Assembly (NCBI GenBank): GCA_005784505.1
Contig: VCAZ01000135.1
Location: 538,518-602,517 of the forward strand
Length of the DNA: 64,000 nt
Reading direction: 5' to 3'
From: Bagarius yarrelli
Taxonomy: Eukaryota; Chordata; Actinopteri; Siluriformes; Sisoridae
Positions within the stretch are counted from its first letter, which is position 1; each line of letters starts with the position of its first letter. The translations under genes were made by a program, and so were the position numbers. Below, piece by piece: positions 10,800 to 22,057 of this stretch. A model generated the notes under the pieces. That model saw only the letters and a list, made by a program, of their open reading frames with translations, was not told the DNA's origin and searched no databases.

Positions 10800-11000
10800 A
10801 TAAAGCTTTGTAATGTGTTAAATAGAACAAGATTAACTAATTGTAAGTGCAGAGCATTCATATTAGAATAAAATTACCTTGAGGTGCACCTGCAAATATT
10901 TGACCTCCTAGAAGAATGTAATTTGTTGTATTAATGATAATAGGAAAGACGTTATAAAGAACATATATCACAACATAGCAGTTACAGACTTGAATTGAGC
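10800..11000. repeat. Third copy of the 9100-9440 AT-rich unit
   Basis: Begins 'AAAGCTTTGTAATGTG' and shares 'AGAACAAG.TTAACTAATTG' and 'GTAAGTGCAGAGCATTCA', then 'ATCACA..ATAGCAGTTACAGACTT', with the 9290 unit. An insertion has expanded its middle. Confidence 0.65.
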
Positions 11001-11244
11001 AGGACATTGCAGCATGGTTATCTTTAATCAGAGTAAACAGAAGGTGACTGATCATTATCCAGAAAGATTTACACCTCATTTGTACATCTGGGCAGTTAAG
11101 GGTTAAATGCCTTGCCCAAGGGCCCAGTAATGGTGTAACATGTAAAAATGCATTTTTTCCCAGGCGCTTGCCATTATTTGGTAAGTGTAACCCTGCCAAA
11201 TGTTGTTAATGTGCACTAGTGAATGGGAAATCATGGATTCAACT

Positions 11245-11550
11245 TCCAGTTAGTCCACATTTACAGCATTTGACAGGCTTACACTTACCAAATTATGGCA
11301 AGCCCCTGGAGTAAAAATTGCATTTACCCACACATGCACAGAATGAGTGCTGACACAAAAGTTAACAACAACAATCTTCTTAGTCTTGTCGTCATTCAGA
11401 GACAGGTTGTTGGCTCTACACCAGGCTGTTTGCTGTTGCACCTCCTTTCTCTATGCTGACTCGTTGTTCTTGATTAGACCCACCACGGTCATGTCATCAG
11501 TGAACTTGATAATGTCAGCTGTGTATTACTGCACAGTCATGAGTCAGCAG
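11245..11550 (-). mobile_element. LINE reverse transcriptase fragment (non-L2)
   Basis: The minus strand reads 'IIKFTDDMTVVGLIKNN' (a diverged F-A-D-D catalytic box) followed by 'EVQQQTAWCRANNLSLN' and 'DDKTKKIVV', the RT C-terminal signature of a fish non-LTR family also seen at 29090. Truncated on both sides. Confidence 0.75.
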
Positions 11551-11551
11551 T

Positions 11552-14085
11552 GGGATTACTGTTATAAATATGAGCCGTTTCCAAAAGGTAGAGGCGGAGG
11601 GGTTGCATCATTTTATAATAATATTTTCAGTGTTTCTCAGAGAGCAGGTTTTAGGTATAAATCATTTGAAGTAATGGTGCTTTATAGAAATAGATGCTAA
11701 TAATAAATCTCCCGTAATGTTTGTACTGGCTACTGTATACAGGCCACCAGGTCACCATACAGACTTTATCAAAGAATTTTCTGATTTTCTAACAGAGTGC
11801 CGGTTGCAGATAAAGTCTCAATTGTTGGTGATTTTATAATCCATATCGAAAATGACAAAAATGCTCTGGGATCAGTGTTTCTAGAGATCCTGAACTCTAT
11901 TGGAGTTAGATAACATGTTTTGGGTCCTGCTCATAATAAAAATCATACTCTAGATTTAATACTCTCACATGGAATTGATGCTAATTGATGCTAATAAATT
12001 AATGGAATTGAAATTCTGCAACAAAGCGATGATATTTCGGCCTGTGCAAACTCAATATAGCTAAAACTGTAAATTCTAAAATCTGTTACAAGTATGTAAG
12101 AACCATTACCTCTACCACAAAAGACTGTTTTGTAAGTAATTTTCCTGATTTGTCCAAATTCTCCAGCATATCCAATAGCTCAGAAAAACTCGATGATGTA
12201 ATTGAAAACATGGAGACTGTCTTTTCTAGTACTTTAAATACACTTGCTCCATTACGCTTAAAAAACCCCCGGAAAATAGTTTGGCACCGTGGTAAAATGA
12301 GCACACACTTGCCTTAAAGAGAGCAGCCCAAGGTGGCGCGCAGCTGGAGAAAAACTAAATTAGAGGTGTTTTGTATTGCATGGCAGGATATTAACCTGTC
12401 CTACAGAAATGCATTAAAAACTGCTAGATCTCATTACTTTTCATCTCTTCTAGAAGAGAACAAACATAACCCTAGATATTTATTCAATACAGTGGCTAAA
12501 TTAACTAATAATGAAGCATCAACCGGTGTCAACATTTCCCATCAGCACAGGAGTGATGAATTTATGAATTACTTTAATTCTAAGATCGATACTATTAGAG
12601 ATAAAATAGTGAACATGCAGCAGACAGCCGCAGTATCGCATCAGATAGTGCGCCATAGTTCCCCCGAGGAACAATTCCACTCATTCGATACCATAGGAGA
12701 GGAAGAACTTTATAAATTTATTAAATCATCTAAACCAACATGTATGTTAGACCCTATTCCGTCTAAGCTCCTAAAAGAGGTAATCCCTGAACTCATAGGT
12801 CTGCTTCTGAATATAATTAATTAATCGTTGTCATTAGGATACGTCCCAAAACATTTTAACTAGCTGTTATTAAGCCTCTCATTAAACAAACACAACTTGA
12901 TCCTAAAGATCTAGTTAATTACAGACCGATCTCAAATCTGCCATTTATGTCTGAAATACTTGAAAAGGTTGTATCTTTACAACTAACAACATTTCTTCTT
13001 AAAGAAAAATGATATTTATAAAGATTTCCAGTCAGGATTTAGATCCTGTCAAAGTACTGCTCTAATTAGAGTTGACCTGCTGCTATCAACTGATAATGGT
13101 TGTCTCTCCCTATTAGTGCTATTGGACCTCAGTGCTGCGTTTGACACTGTCGACCACAACATTCTTTTAAATAGATTAAAAAGCCTTGTTAGCATCAGTG
13201 GAAGTGTGTTAGCATGGTTTAAATCCTACTTATTTGACCACCAACAATTTGTAGCAGTGAAGGAGGAGGTATCATATCGCTCCGAAGTAATGTATGGAGT
13301 ACCCCAAGGCTCAGTTCTAGGACAGTTACTTTTTACCCTTTACATGTTACCCTTGGGAAATATTATAAGGAAACATGATGTTTGCTTTCACTGCTATGCT
13401 GATGACACTCAGCTATATATTTTAACCCGACGAAACTTACCAATTTGAAAAACTAACTGAATGTATAGCTGATATAAAAACTGGATGACAAATAATTTCT
13501 TATTGCTGAATCCTGAAAAAACAGAGGTGTTAATTATCGGCAATAAAGCCTCTGCCTCTAATAATCTAAATTACTGCCTAATCTAAATGAAGTGTTTAAT
13601 CTAAATTAAACACTTGATGGCTGCTCTGTCAACCCTTCATGGCTAGTTAGGAACTTAGGTGTGCTTTTTGGCAGTATTATTTACTTTGAGAGCTTCACAT
13701 TTCCAGCATTTGTAAAAGCAAACCAAAAAATATGATCATATTAGCCCGGTTCTGTCAACACTGTACTGGCTCCCTATTAAATATCAAATAGATTTTAAAA
13801 TCTTGGTAATTACTTATAAAGCCTTAAATGGTTTTGCACCTCGGTACCTGAGTGAGCTCCTATCCTATTATAGTCCTCCACAGCCGCTGTGCTCTCAGGA
13901 CTCAGGCAATTTGATTATACCTAGAATAACTAAATTAACTGCAGGGGCAGATCCTTCTCTTATCTAGCACCTAAACTTTAAAATGGATATCAATCAAATG
14001 GACTGTTCTAATGAATGTTTAATATTGTTGTTTCCAAAGTATTTCTGTAAAGCTGCTTTGAAACAATCATGAGTGACTTGACTTG
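11552..14085 (+). mobile_element. L2-like LINE, near full ORF2, broken
   Basis: The endonuclease part (11552-12300) and the linker/RT part run on the + strand with many stops. The longest open pieces are 12333-12824 (163 residues, 'SYRNALKTARSHYFSSLLEE', 'CMLDPIPSKLL') and 13116-13448 (110 residues: LDLSAAFDTVDHNIL, GVPQGSVLG, HCYADDTQLY). The YADD catalytic box is present. The C-terminal part is degraded and the copy ends in 'GAGTGACTTGACTTGAC'. The copy interrupted by a DIRS element at 55905-61435 is its close relative. Confidence 0.9.
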
Positions 14086-14089
14086 ACAT

Positions 14090-14730
14090 CAGCCATGGTT
14101 AGAGTCTCTAAACTCTGGAGAGCACATGCACCTTTCTGGTCATCCCCGGTTCTGATTTGATCGTGTGGTGATTGGTTTTGGAGACAGTCATAAACGCACT
14201 GGCTGATGTAGCTGGTCACTGATGTCATGTACTTCTCGCCGTTGGTTACAGCCTCCCTAAACATCTGCCAGTCAGTGCACTCAAAACAGTCCTGAATAAT
14301 GATGGTAAATAAAATGGCCTGCATCTAACAGTCACAAACTCCACTAGCGATGATCATTAAGTAGAGACAATCACAGTTCTACACCATTCCGTCTTGATGT
14401 GAACACACGCCACTAGGGAAAGCCTTACCACACAGGGCTGCATTTCTGTTGGCACGAATCAAGGTTAGCCTGTCTAGCTGAATGGTGGCCTCTGTGATGG
14501 CAAAGATGCAGCAGTCTCTAAATTCATGCCAGTTCAATCCAGTTTATTATCCAGGGAGCAAACACTGGCTGGTAGTATTCCCAGGAGAGCTGAATGGTGG
14601 GGGTTTGTTTTTAGCCTAGCATAGACATCTGCCAGCTTTCTGCTCTCCCGCTTCTCGAGTGCTGATGTGGGGCGATGTGTTGTAAGCAAAAGCCTCATGC
14701 TTTGCACAATCGCCCTATCCCCCACTATAA
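14090..14730 (-). mobile_element. LINE fragment (endonuclease-linker part, non-L2)
   Basis: The minus strand holds 'RTNPHHSALLGILPASVCSL' style endonuclease N-terminus (at about 14560) and, in 14324-14067, 'CTDWQMFREAV..YMTSVTSYISQC', the linker typical of the fish LINE family whose RT piece is at 29090. The endonuclease middle is deleted. Confidence 0.65.
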
Positions 14731-14734
14731 GTTA

Positions 14735-14960
14735 AGTTAAGTTTAGTTCAATTCAGGTTTATTTATATATAGCGCTTTTAACAATAGACATTGCCACAAA
14801 ACAGCTTTACAAAACATAAGTAAGAATACAAATGAATGATGTTACAAAAAAAATCAGAACAGTTATTAAAAACATCCATACTGAGCAAGCTTGAGCAACT
14901 GTGGCAAGGAAAAATTTCCTTCGATGGTTTAAGTGTAAGAACCACACTGAGATGGGTCCG
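14735..14960 (-). mobile_element. L2-like 3' terminus
   Basis: Antisense of the L2-like 3' end: 'TTCAGGTTTATTTATATA..AGCGCTTTTA', 'CAAAACAGCTTTAC' and 'TGTGGCAAGGAAAAATTTCC'. Matches in order the element end starting at 63735. Confidence 0.75.
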
Positions 14961-14984
14961 TTGTGCAGGTTACAATGCTTTATT

Positions 14985-15195
14985 TAAGATAGCAAATAAA
15001 CAGTGTTCTTGAATAAGAGTAAGTGGTGATTGGAATTAGTTGTGTACAATTAGTACTCCAAGAGGAAAGCCAGAGGAGAGAGTCTGTATTCAGTGCGTGC
15101 TTGATAAACTGGAACAGGACCACGATCTGACAGACCTTGCACTGCTCACACCATGCATTCATGTCTCTGTACATAAAATAAGATTGTCTCACTCA
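14985..15195 (-). mobile_element. Ty3/gypsy integrase fragment
   Basis: The minus strand contains 'MYRDMNAWCEQCKVCQ', the integrase zinc-finger tail, homologous to 10157-10230, followed by a degraded segment. Short relic. Confidence 0.65.
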
Positions 15196-15711
15196 CTTCC
15201 ACACACTCCCAGAAGAGAAGTGGGCAAATGCAGCTGAAGAAGGATGTCGTATACAAGAACAGACGGAACAATCACTTGGACTACATTATTGGCTGTGAAG
15301 TTGAGAGACGATTAAACTTTCATAAGCACTGAGACGCTTCTCTAAACTGTCTTTCCGACCCTTCCGCATTACCAAGACTTTACTTAATAAACAGTTTAGT
15401 CTTTGAGAGTTGTGATGACTTATTATTAAAATGAATTATTAAAAAATTCCACAAATATCAACAATAACATTATTTATTTGTTTTTGTCTGCATATCTTTA
15501 CTTTCTGTTTATTTGTTATTTTATTAATATGTTATAAATGTACATGAAATGAAACATGTTTATACTAAAGTATTTCGTTATTAAAACACATAAAAAACGC
15601 TAAAGCATTGTTTTTATTACTACAATTCCGGAAGGTGTTCCCGGTAGGTAGGTAATCCCAGCAATTAATGCAAGAATTTAATAACAACGGCATTGCTAAC
15701 GTCACACAGAC
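15196..15711. other. AT-rich DNA upstream of gene B
   Basis: No gene. Unlike genes A and C, no convincing TATA box is seen upstream of the exon 1 relic of gene B; the promoter block has been lost or replaced. Confidence 0.4.
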
Positions 15712-16446
15712 ATGTTGACGCTTGGGTGTTTGGTCGTGATCCTGCTCATTTTTGCTGACGCTAAGACTCCTGATTTTTAGCTATTAATTAACTCAAATTA
15801 TTAAAAGAGGAACAAAAGATAAATATTCAAGTGTTAGTGTTTAACTCAGTTTTCGAGTATAAGTTCTTGAATTTGATTAATCAAGTAATTTTTTATAATA
15901 GCAAACATTATTTAACGTTTGTCCTGGGATTTTAACTTGATTTAAACAGTCAGTGGTAAAAATGTCTTTTAAAGATTCCTAGAAAAAGTCTTTAAGAAAA
16001 AGGAGTTTATGCTTTCTATGTTTTCTGTAACACTATTTTCTGCCTCACATTGTATTTGACAGACAAAAACATGAGCAGTGCCAGGAAGGCACTTATGATT
16101 CTCGCTTCTGTCTTATCAGCGTCAGTCTACATTTTGTGTCTAAAGTCAAAGTCAAAAACCACAAAAAACATACAGCAAATCAGTGCGTGATTTTTGGTTG
16201 TCAATTAAGTAATTATTTGGCATTAAACTCATAGATGACAAAATTTGGGCAGCCGAGTGCAATATTTGGCTTGATTATTTGATCATTGATTGGTCGACGG
16301 TGTTGCAGCAGTAACTTAGAGTAGAACCTTATGTAAAAAACCTCTTATAGATAAATGTGAAATATTCAGTGATTTGCCTTTTTATACATGCTGTTTATTC
16401 ATATTTATCTGTTTACCAAGTTAAATTCTTAAAGTATTTGTTTATA

Positions 16447-16458
16447 TTGCAGGTAAGT
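16447..16458 (+). other. Zero-length exon scar in gene B
   Basis: The sequence reads TTGCAG directly followed by GTAAGT. In genes A and C the same two splice sites flank the 21-nt exon 2. The whole mini-exon is gone and both splice sites survive fused. The deletion could have used the 3-nt identity (GGT) at both exon ends. The fused site has the form of a recursive splice site. Confidence 0.75.
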
Positions 16459-16552
16459 GCTTCTTATATTCTGTTTTTTACAGTAGCTCTGACTGTTCAT
16501 TCTGTTTTTTAGGCTTCTGAGTTAAAATGTAAACTAAAATGTGAACAAATGT

Positions 16553-16735
16553 GGTAGCTTAGTGGTGTAGGCATTAAATTACTTATCAGAAGGTTGTAAG
16601 ATTAATTACCTATTTACCCGAAACCTGGACACTTGAGCAAGGCTCCTAAATCTCAGATGTAGGATGCATAAGATGAGATGGCTCTGGGTGAGATCATCCG
16701 TTAATTAGTTTAATGTAAAATGCGTAATATAAATT
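16553..16735 (+). repeat. Diverged tRNA-derived SINE in gene B intron
   Basis: 'GTGGTAGCTTAGTGGTGTAGG' resembles a tRNA A-box head, and 'CACTTGAGCAAGGCTCCTAAA' matches the SINE body seen at 27310 and 37690. Confidence 0.6.
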
Positions 16736-17754
16736 GCAAATTAGGCAATGTCAAGTTTTTTAACTGTGTTTTTTTCAGTATGTGGTGTAGCACCTTTAAA
16801 TTCCCCTATTGTGGGCGGAAATGATGCTGCCGATGGGGATTGGCCATGGCAAGTTAGCTTGAGGATATCTGGCAGCCATTTTTGTGGAGGATCACTGATT
16901 AATGATAACTGGGTTATGACTGCTGCTCACTGCATCCTCAGGTTAATATCACTGACATGTTTCTACATGTAAAACTGTACTGACACTATTCTAAAAAGTG
17001 ATTAAACAATTCTAACAATGTTTGTTTACAGTAGCTTTGTGGATCCCAGAAAGGTGGATGTGCATTTGGGGAAACAAAGTCTACAGAACACAAATCGAAA
17101 TGTGGTCTCAAGAATAGTTAAAAGGTTTATTTCGCACCCAGGCTACAATAAGATTAATAATGACAATGACATCGCACTGCTGCATCTTACTGCAACAGTG
17201 AAATACACAGACTACATCAGACCAGTGTGTCTGCCCAGTCACAAGAGTTATTTTCCAGCAGGTACTAAGTTCTGGATCACAGGCTGGGGAACCATCGCCT
17301 CTGGAGGTAGAAAACATGTACATAGAAATTTATAGATGTGTTAATTCATAACTTTTAATATGTGTACTCTTTTTGATTACACATCACATCGGGTCTCACA
17401 TGCAATAAAAGAGTGTTACTTTTCTACAACTTTCTCAGAAAGTAATTAGAGTGTTACCCATTCTAATTTTATTTCTGAAGGGAGATTCTGGAGGTCTGAT
17501 GGTGACTAAGCAGGGTTCCTTTTGGATTCAGGCTGGTATCACTAGTTGGGGTATTGGCTGTGCTGAGCCTAATGTACCCGGTGTGTACGCCAGGGTATCC
17601 CAGTATGATTCCTGGATATCTGACGTCATCAAAAATAATGCACTTGGTTTTGTTACCTACAATCCTGCACCTTAACAAAAAAGGTAAGATGTTTACATGT
17701 ACTTATAACTGTCATAAGAAATCAATTATACTATAACTGACTGTGCATGTTTGC

Positions 17755-17935
17755 AGATGACTTTGTTATCTGCAGTGAGAGCAGGGAGCGGGTGGAGGAA
17801 CTCTTGGAGAGGTGGATGTTTGATCTGGAGAAAATAGGAATAAGTCAGTTGTAGCAAGACAGAATACATGTGTGTGAATAAAAAGGGGTTAAGTCAATCA
17901 GTAATATTACAGGGTAAAAAGGTGAAAAAGATAGT
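17755..17935 (+). mobile_element. RTE-like LINE fragment downstream of gene B
   Basis: Reads 'DDFVICSESRERVEELLER' and then a frame-broken 'EYMCVN'-like end. This is the RT catalytic region of the LINE family at 38916-41048, here including part of the F-A-D-D box. It lies just after the gene B 3' UTR intron donor (17684-17685). Confidence 0.8.
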
Positions 17936-18054
17936 TCGGGTCAACAACTGATATGTGACAGAAGAATATTGGTGAGAATCAAGCGGAATTTGTAGAAGAC
18001 ATTGGTGAGAGAGAAAAGCTATTTTGTATAAAATACAGACAAAGTTGTAGGTGG

Positions 18055-19820
18055 GTTGAGAACCCAAGGGTGTATTTATAAAATGTTCCAAACAAACATA
18101 AGCTTTACCAGACTAGACTAAACATGAACACTAACATAAACACAAGCATGAACTAAACATAAATCTAGCATGAACGAAACTTCAGTGGTACAGAGAACAA
18201 CAAACCACAAAGGCAGAAGCCTACAATGATGGTGTTCACCACAGCGGGTAACAGATCTCTTAAGTCGTCCTGGTCATGTCCAGGAACTACACATGGGGAC
18301 TTCAGATATACGGGTGCCATATCGTGCCCCTGCCCTGGGAGAGAAGGTTCCTCCTAAGGGGAATTGGCCAGGGGGGCACGACTGCCACCAGAACTAGAAC
18401 CAGATCTTGCTGGGCCAGTAAGGCGACATGAGCAGCAGCTGCTTCCTGACCTTGCACAGAACCTGTGCCATAAGGCTCACTGGAGGAAATGCGTACTTGT
18501 GCAGTCCCTTGAGCCAGCTGTGTGTCCGTGCTGAGGGGGCCCTTGGACAGGGAATATCACAACTGGTAGTCAGTCGATTTTGTCGAGGCAAATAGATCCA
18601 TCTGCATCTGGCCAAACTGACTCTAAATCAGCTGGACATATCTGCTACACAGTGGAGGTTGCCTGGAACCAGAGTGGCATGCACAGATTTGATCCAGTGC
18701 TGGCTCCACACCAAGAGATGACAAGCAAGCTGAGGCGTGATGGAAGCATACTCCACCCACAACACGTGTTTGCCCTGAATTGTAGTCTGAAACCTCCTCG
18801 GGGCTAACCACACTGCCAATTACCCCCATCCACCTGAGGGACATCCTCATAACCCCTCGCTGGTCCCCCCTCTGGTGTATCAGGATCTGGCCAAAAACTG
18901 CAATTTCTGCAATTTTGTGTACCTGTAGAAAGAAAAAAGGAACTGGGGGCAGGTGCGGCTTAGATTTGCGAGACCCATGAACCAATTATCTTGGGACAGG
19001 GTGGAGGACACCACCGCAGTCCGATGCCTATGGCTGCCCGGGCCAGTACAGCTGCTATCTTGGCATCGCGCTCTGACTGATGCACGGCCCTGGACAGCGC
19101 CGGCTCAGCAGAGTCGTCAGCCTCAACGGAATCAAGCACACGTTCAGATGCTGTAATGGACATCACATCTAGCTTGAGAGACCAACTGGGGAACCCCTCA
19201 CGTCCCTCTAGTGTCCTGACCGGCAGGCACGAAACTGAGGAGGAATGGGGTGCACGCAGGGACTGGCCTGGTGGTGCTGCCCCACCTCCCTGCTCTCCCC
19301 CCCAGTTTTATAATAATAAACAGACTGTGATATAAAGTTAGCGAGTAAAGAATATGTCATCTAGGAAAACTAATCACATGGTGAAGTTTGACCCATTAAA
19401 AAAAAACAAATGAGAAATTATTTCGTTAGCAATGTTTGTCAATATATGTTCTTATTCTGTGGATTAATACGCCGCTTGGGTAAAGTTTCTAAGCTTTATT
19501 TGCTGATGTTAATGTCGGCCTTGTAGATGCAGCCAAAAAACTGGGGCAACGCTATAATACATAAATTCTTATTGTGTTACTTCTTAATACATAATTTTAA
19601 TTAAAATACTTTAGTCAATGTGTAGTGTAGTGAAACATATTTTACACTTTTTTTTTTAATACTATTTCTATTTTAACTCTATTGTAACAATACTCTACTG
19701 AGGCGAGACCTATGGAGAACCCAAGGGTGCAGTTTATTTACAATAAGACAAAAAAACATAAGCTAAATTTACCAAAACATTACTTGACTTAACTTGACTA
19801 AAAATGAACACTATCATAAT
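18055..19820. repeat. Direct repeat flanks around a DIRS relic
   Basis: 18055-18150 and 19705-19820 share 'GAGAACCCAAGGGTG', 'AACATAAGCT' and 'ATGAACACTA' in the same order. They bracket the DIRS relic and an AT-rich segment. They may be remains of terminal repeats of one composite insertion. Confidence 0.55.
18250..19310 (-). mobile_element. DIRS-like retroelement relic, gag joined to RNase H/recombinase region
   Basis: On the minus strand the gag C-terminal half (19310-18825: 'KPHLPPVPFFF', 'LRWMG') is followed immediately by RNase H ('LAVWLAPRRFQTTIQGKHVL' style) and, further on, 'AFPPVSLMAQVLCKVRKQ' and 'LLLMSPYWPSKIWF'. Reverse transcriptase is missing. Compare the fuller copy at 57006-60200, which ends just inside the same RNase H segment. 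Confidence 0.8.
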
Positions 19821-20016
19821 TTCTGCATTTTAGATGTTTAGAAATTCAAGAGTATTGTACAAATAGCATACAATGTTTCGACCTGACCTGCGCTGAACAG
19901 TATCTTACAGATATTTCTTTTTCAGTAAAACAACTCGCGAAAAGTTCGCACACAAAATACGAACCTTCCGACTGTTAAATAGGTATGTTTTATATAGTAT
20001 AGGTACAGGGAGTAAG
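19311..20016. other. Non-coding stretch before the copia element
   Basis: No gene. 19310-19400 resembles 28650-28740 ('ATCTAGGAAAACTAATNACAT'), and 19455-19550 resembles 63230-63330 ('TTTCTAAGCTTT', 'GATGCNGCCAAAANACTGG'). Confidence 0.5.
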
Positions 20017-20251
20017 TGTTAAGTTTGTTATAGTTGTTTATTCTTCTATCTGTACACCTGTAATAGTTTATGGTTTTTGCATGGTGTTCTGAATGTATGT
20101 CTGTGTATAGTTTACGGAGAGGAAGTGAGGACTCTTAGGTGGGAGGGTGTTGTGTTTCCGCGAGTGTGCTTTTTGTTGGTGGCTAACGTTCTATCGAGAA
20201 GTTGAATAAAAGAGTTTAAACTGTCTAAAACAGTTGTTTTATTGAGTTACA
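20017..20251 (+). repeat. 5' LTR of the copia element
   Basis: 235 bp, TG...CA ends, polyadenylation signal AATAAA at 20205-20210. Confidence 0.92.
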
Positions 20252-20252
20252 G

Positions 20253-20270
20253 TGGTAGCAGAGGATGGTT
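20253..20270 (+). promoter_or_regulatory. Primer binding site for initiator Met tRNA
   Basis: TGGTAGCAGAGGATGGTT starts one nucleotide after the LTR and is complementary to 18 nt at the 3' end (with CCA) of vertebrate initiator tRNA-Met, as I know that sequence. The first ATG of gag (20265) lies inside it. Confidence 0.88.
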
Positions 20271-20963
20271 CGCAACTACAGGGTTCCACCAACCTTTGAT
20301 GAGAGTAAGCCTTACGAAAGTTGGAAGAATGAAGTCGGAATTTGAGTCACGGAGCTTGAAAAAAGTAAACAAGCACTCGCTGTTGCTTTAGCGCTGTCGG
20401 GAAGAGTGCGGGAAACGGCGATGGAAATACCGGTAGACGATTTAAACAAGGACATTGGCATGAGAACTTTAATATCGAAACTTGATAGTCTGTTTCTTAA
20501 GGAAGAAAAGGACCGGATTCATGAAGCTTATACAAACTTCGACCGTATAGTGAGAGACAGTAACGTTTCCATGACAGACTATATAATCGATTTTGAGCAA
20601 CGCTACTCCCGAATATATGGAACTTCCTGATGCATTATTGGCTTTTAAGCTGCTAGACACTGCATGCTTGGATGTGAAGGATCGACAGTTAGCGTTAACA
20701 GCAAGTGCAGATCTGACTTTTTCCTCAAGTCGGCACTAAAGAGAGTTTTCACAGGAAACGCATCTGCTTTAATGATGGGAATTAACCAGAAAACGGCATA
20801 TATAATGGAACAGAGGCGACGGAGAGGCAAGTCATGGCCCCAGAATGAACGACAGAGGGCACCATTACCCGGCACAAACCCCCTGGACAGATATAGCCGC
20901 AGTTCAAAATGTGCAGTGTGTCAAAGTACGTTTCACTGGGCCAATTCCATTGCTTTTAAATAA
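20265..20963 (+). pseudogene. Broken copia gag
   Basis: Starts MVRNYRVPPTFDESKPYESW and hits TGA at 20343-20345, where related elements would have Trp (inference). The gag body continues in frame to a stop at 20628, then a frameshift (PDALLAFKLLDTACLD), then another into the frame with a zinc knuckle CAVCQSTFHWANSI, in which the last Cys of CX2CX4HX4C is Ile. Confidence 0.82.
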
Positions 20964-21209
20964 AGTTCCCTTAAAAGAGCAGGAACAGTATTAGACATGA
21001 AAAATTACAGAGCGATAATGTTCAATCAACCTGTCGAACTTGAGTTTACAAGCTCTGGTCATTACTGTGTAAACATAATGGACAACGAAGGAAGCCTTAA
21101 AGACAAACATTATAGTGAACATATCTTAACAACTGCTGAAAATGTCATTCAAAAGGACAATGATGAGAATGAAATCCCATAAATCTCAGACAAAATGAGC
21201 TCAAAAGAA

Positions 21210-22020
21210 AGGCTAATATTCTGATTAAGCTTCACAAACAGTTTGGTCATGCTTCTGCTGATAAACTGCAGCGACTTCTTAATAGCTCAGGAAATAAAGA
21301 CAAAGAATGCAACATTATTTTGCAAAAAATTGTAAGTGAGTGTGAAGTATGCAAAAAATATAGTAAAGCTAAACTAAAGTCTGCTGTTGGACTACCAATG
21401 GCATCTCAGTACAATGAAACTGTGGCTGTAGATTTGCATGAACTTGAACCAGGTGTTTGGTATCTCCACATCATTGATCAGTTCAGTAGGTTTAGTGCAG
21501 GCAGCATTTTGAGCACAAAGAGAGCTTCTGAAATAGCGAAGCATTTTATTCATGACTGGATAAGCGTACATGGCCCACCCCAGAAGCTGTTTAGTGACAA
21601 TGGAGGGGAATGTAATAATGATGAGGTGAAGGATATGGCAGAAAACTTCAATATAGAAATAAAAACAACAGCTGCGTATAGCCCGTGGAGCAATGGACCC
21701 CTGGAACGACACAATCAAGCGCTTACAGAAATCATAATGAAAGTGAAAACAAGTAATGGTGGTGACTGGCACACTGCAATGGACTGGGCTCATATGGCAT
21801 AAAAAATACTATGCAAAGTGTCCACGGCTACAGTCCACATCAACTGGTGTTTGGACAGAATCCCAACTTACCATCTGTGCTGATTGATAAACGTCCAGCT
21901 TTAGAGGGTACTACAAAGACTCAGTGGGTATCAAGACACATCAAGAAAGGCATTTACAGAAGCAGAGTGCTCAGAAAGGATCCTCAGAGCATTACAGAAG
22001 CAACTACGTCACACCCATAA
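21210..22020 (+). pseudogene. Copia integrase, frame-broken
   Basis: The zinc-binding region (LHKQFGHAS ... CEVCKKYSK) and the DDE core are visible: Asp in AVDLHEL, Asp in LFSDNGGEC, Glu in GPLERHNQ, all in the open frame 21320-21802. After a stop at 21800 the end (VHGYSPHQLVFGQNPNLPS) continues in another frame. Confidence 0.85.
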
Positions 22021-22057
22021 GAAATATGAGACAGGTGATAAAGTATACTACAAGAGG

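Larger units (their letters stand above)
15712..17675 (+). pseudogene. S1A serine protease pseudogene (gene B)
   Basis: Exon 1 relic 15712-15760 (signal-peptide-like, MLTLGCLVVILLIFAD) is followed by CT where the donor GT should be; reading on stops at TAG. The 21-nt exon 2 is missing (see 16447-16458). Exon 3 (16779-16941) encodes VCG..., PIVGG and the catalytic TAAHC; exon 4 (17032-17306) has the catalytic Asp in DNDIALLHL; exon 6 (17481-17675) has GDSGG and SWGIGC. Exon 5 is deleted: intron 4 runs straight into intron 5 sequence ('CACATGCAATAAAA', as in gene A). Joining exon 4 to exon 6 shifts frame and stops within about 10 codons. The activation Arg is Pro (SPIVGG) and GDSGGP reads GDSGGL. 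Dead gene, though exons 3, 4 and 6 stay open, so loss looks recent or slow. Confidence 0.85.
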
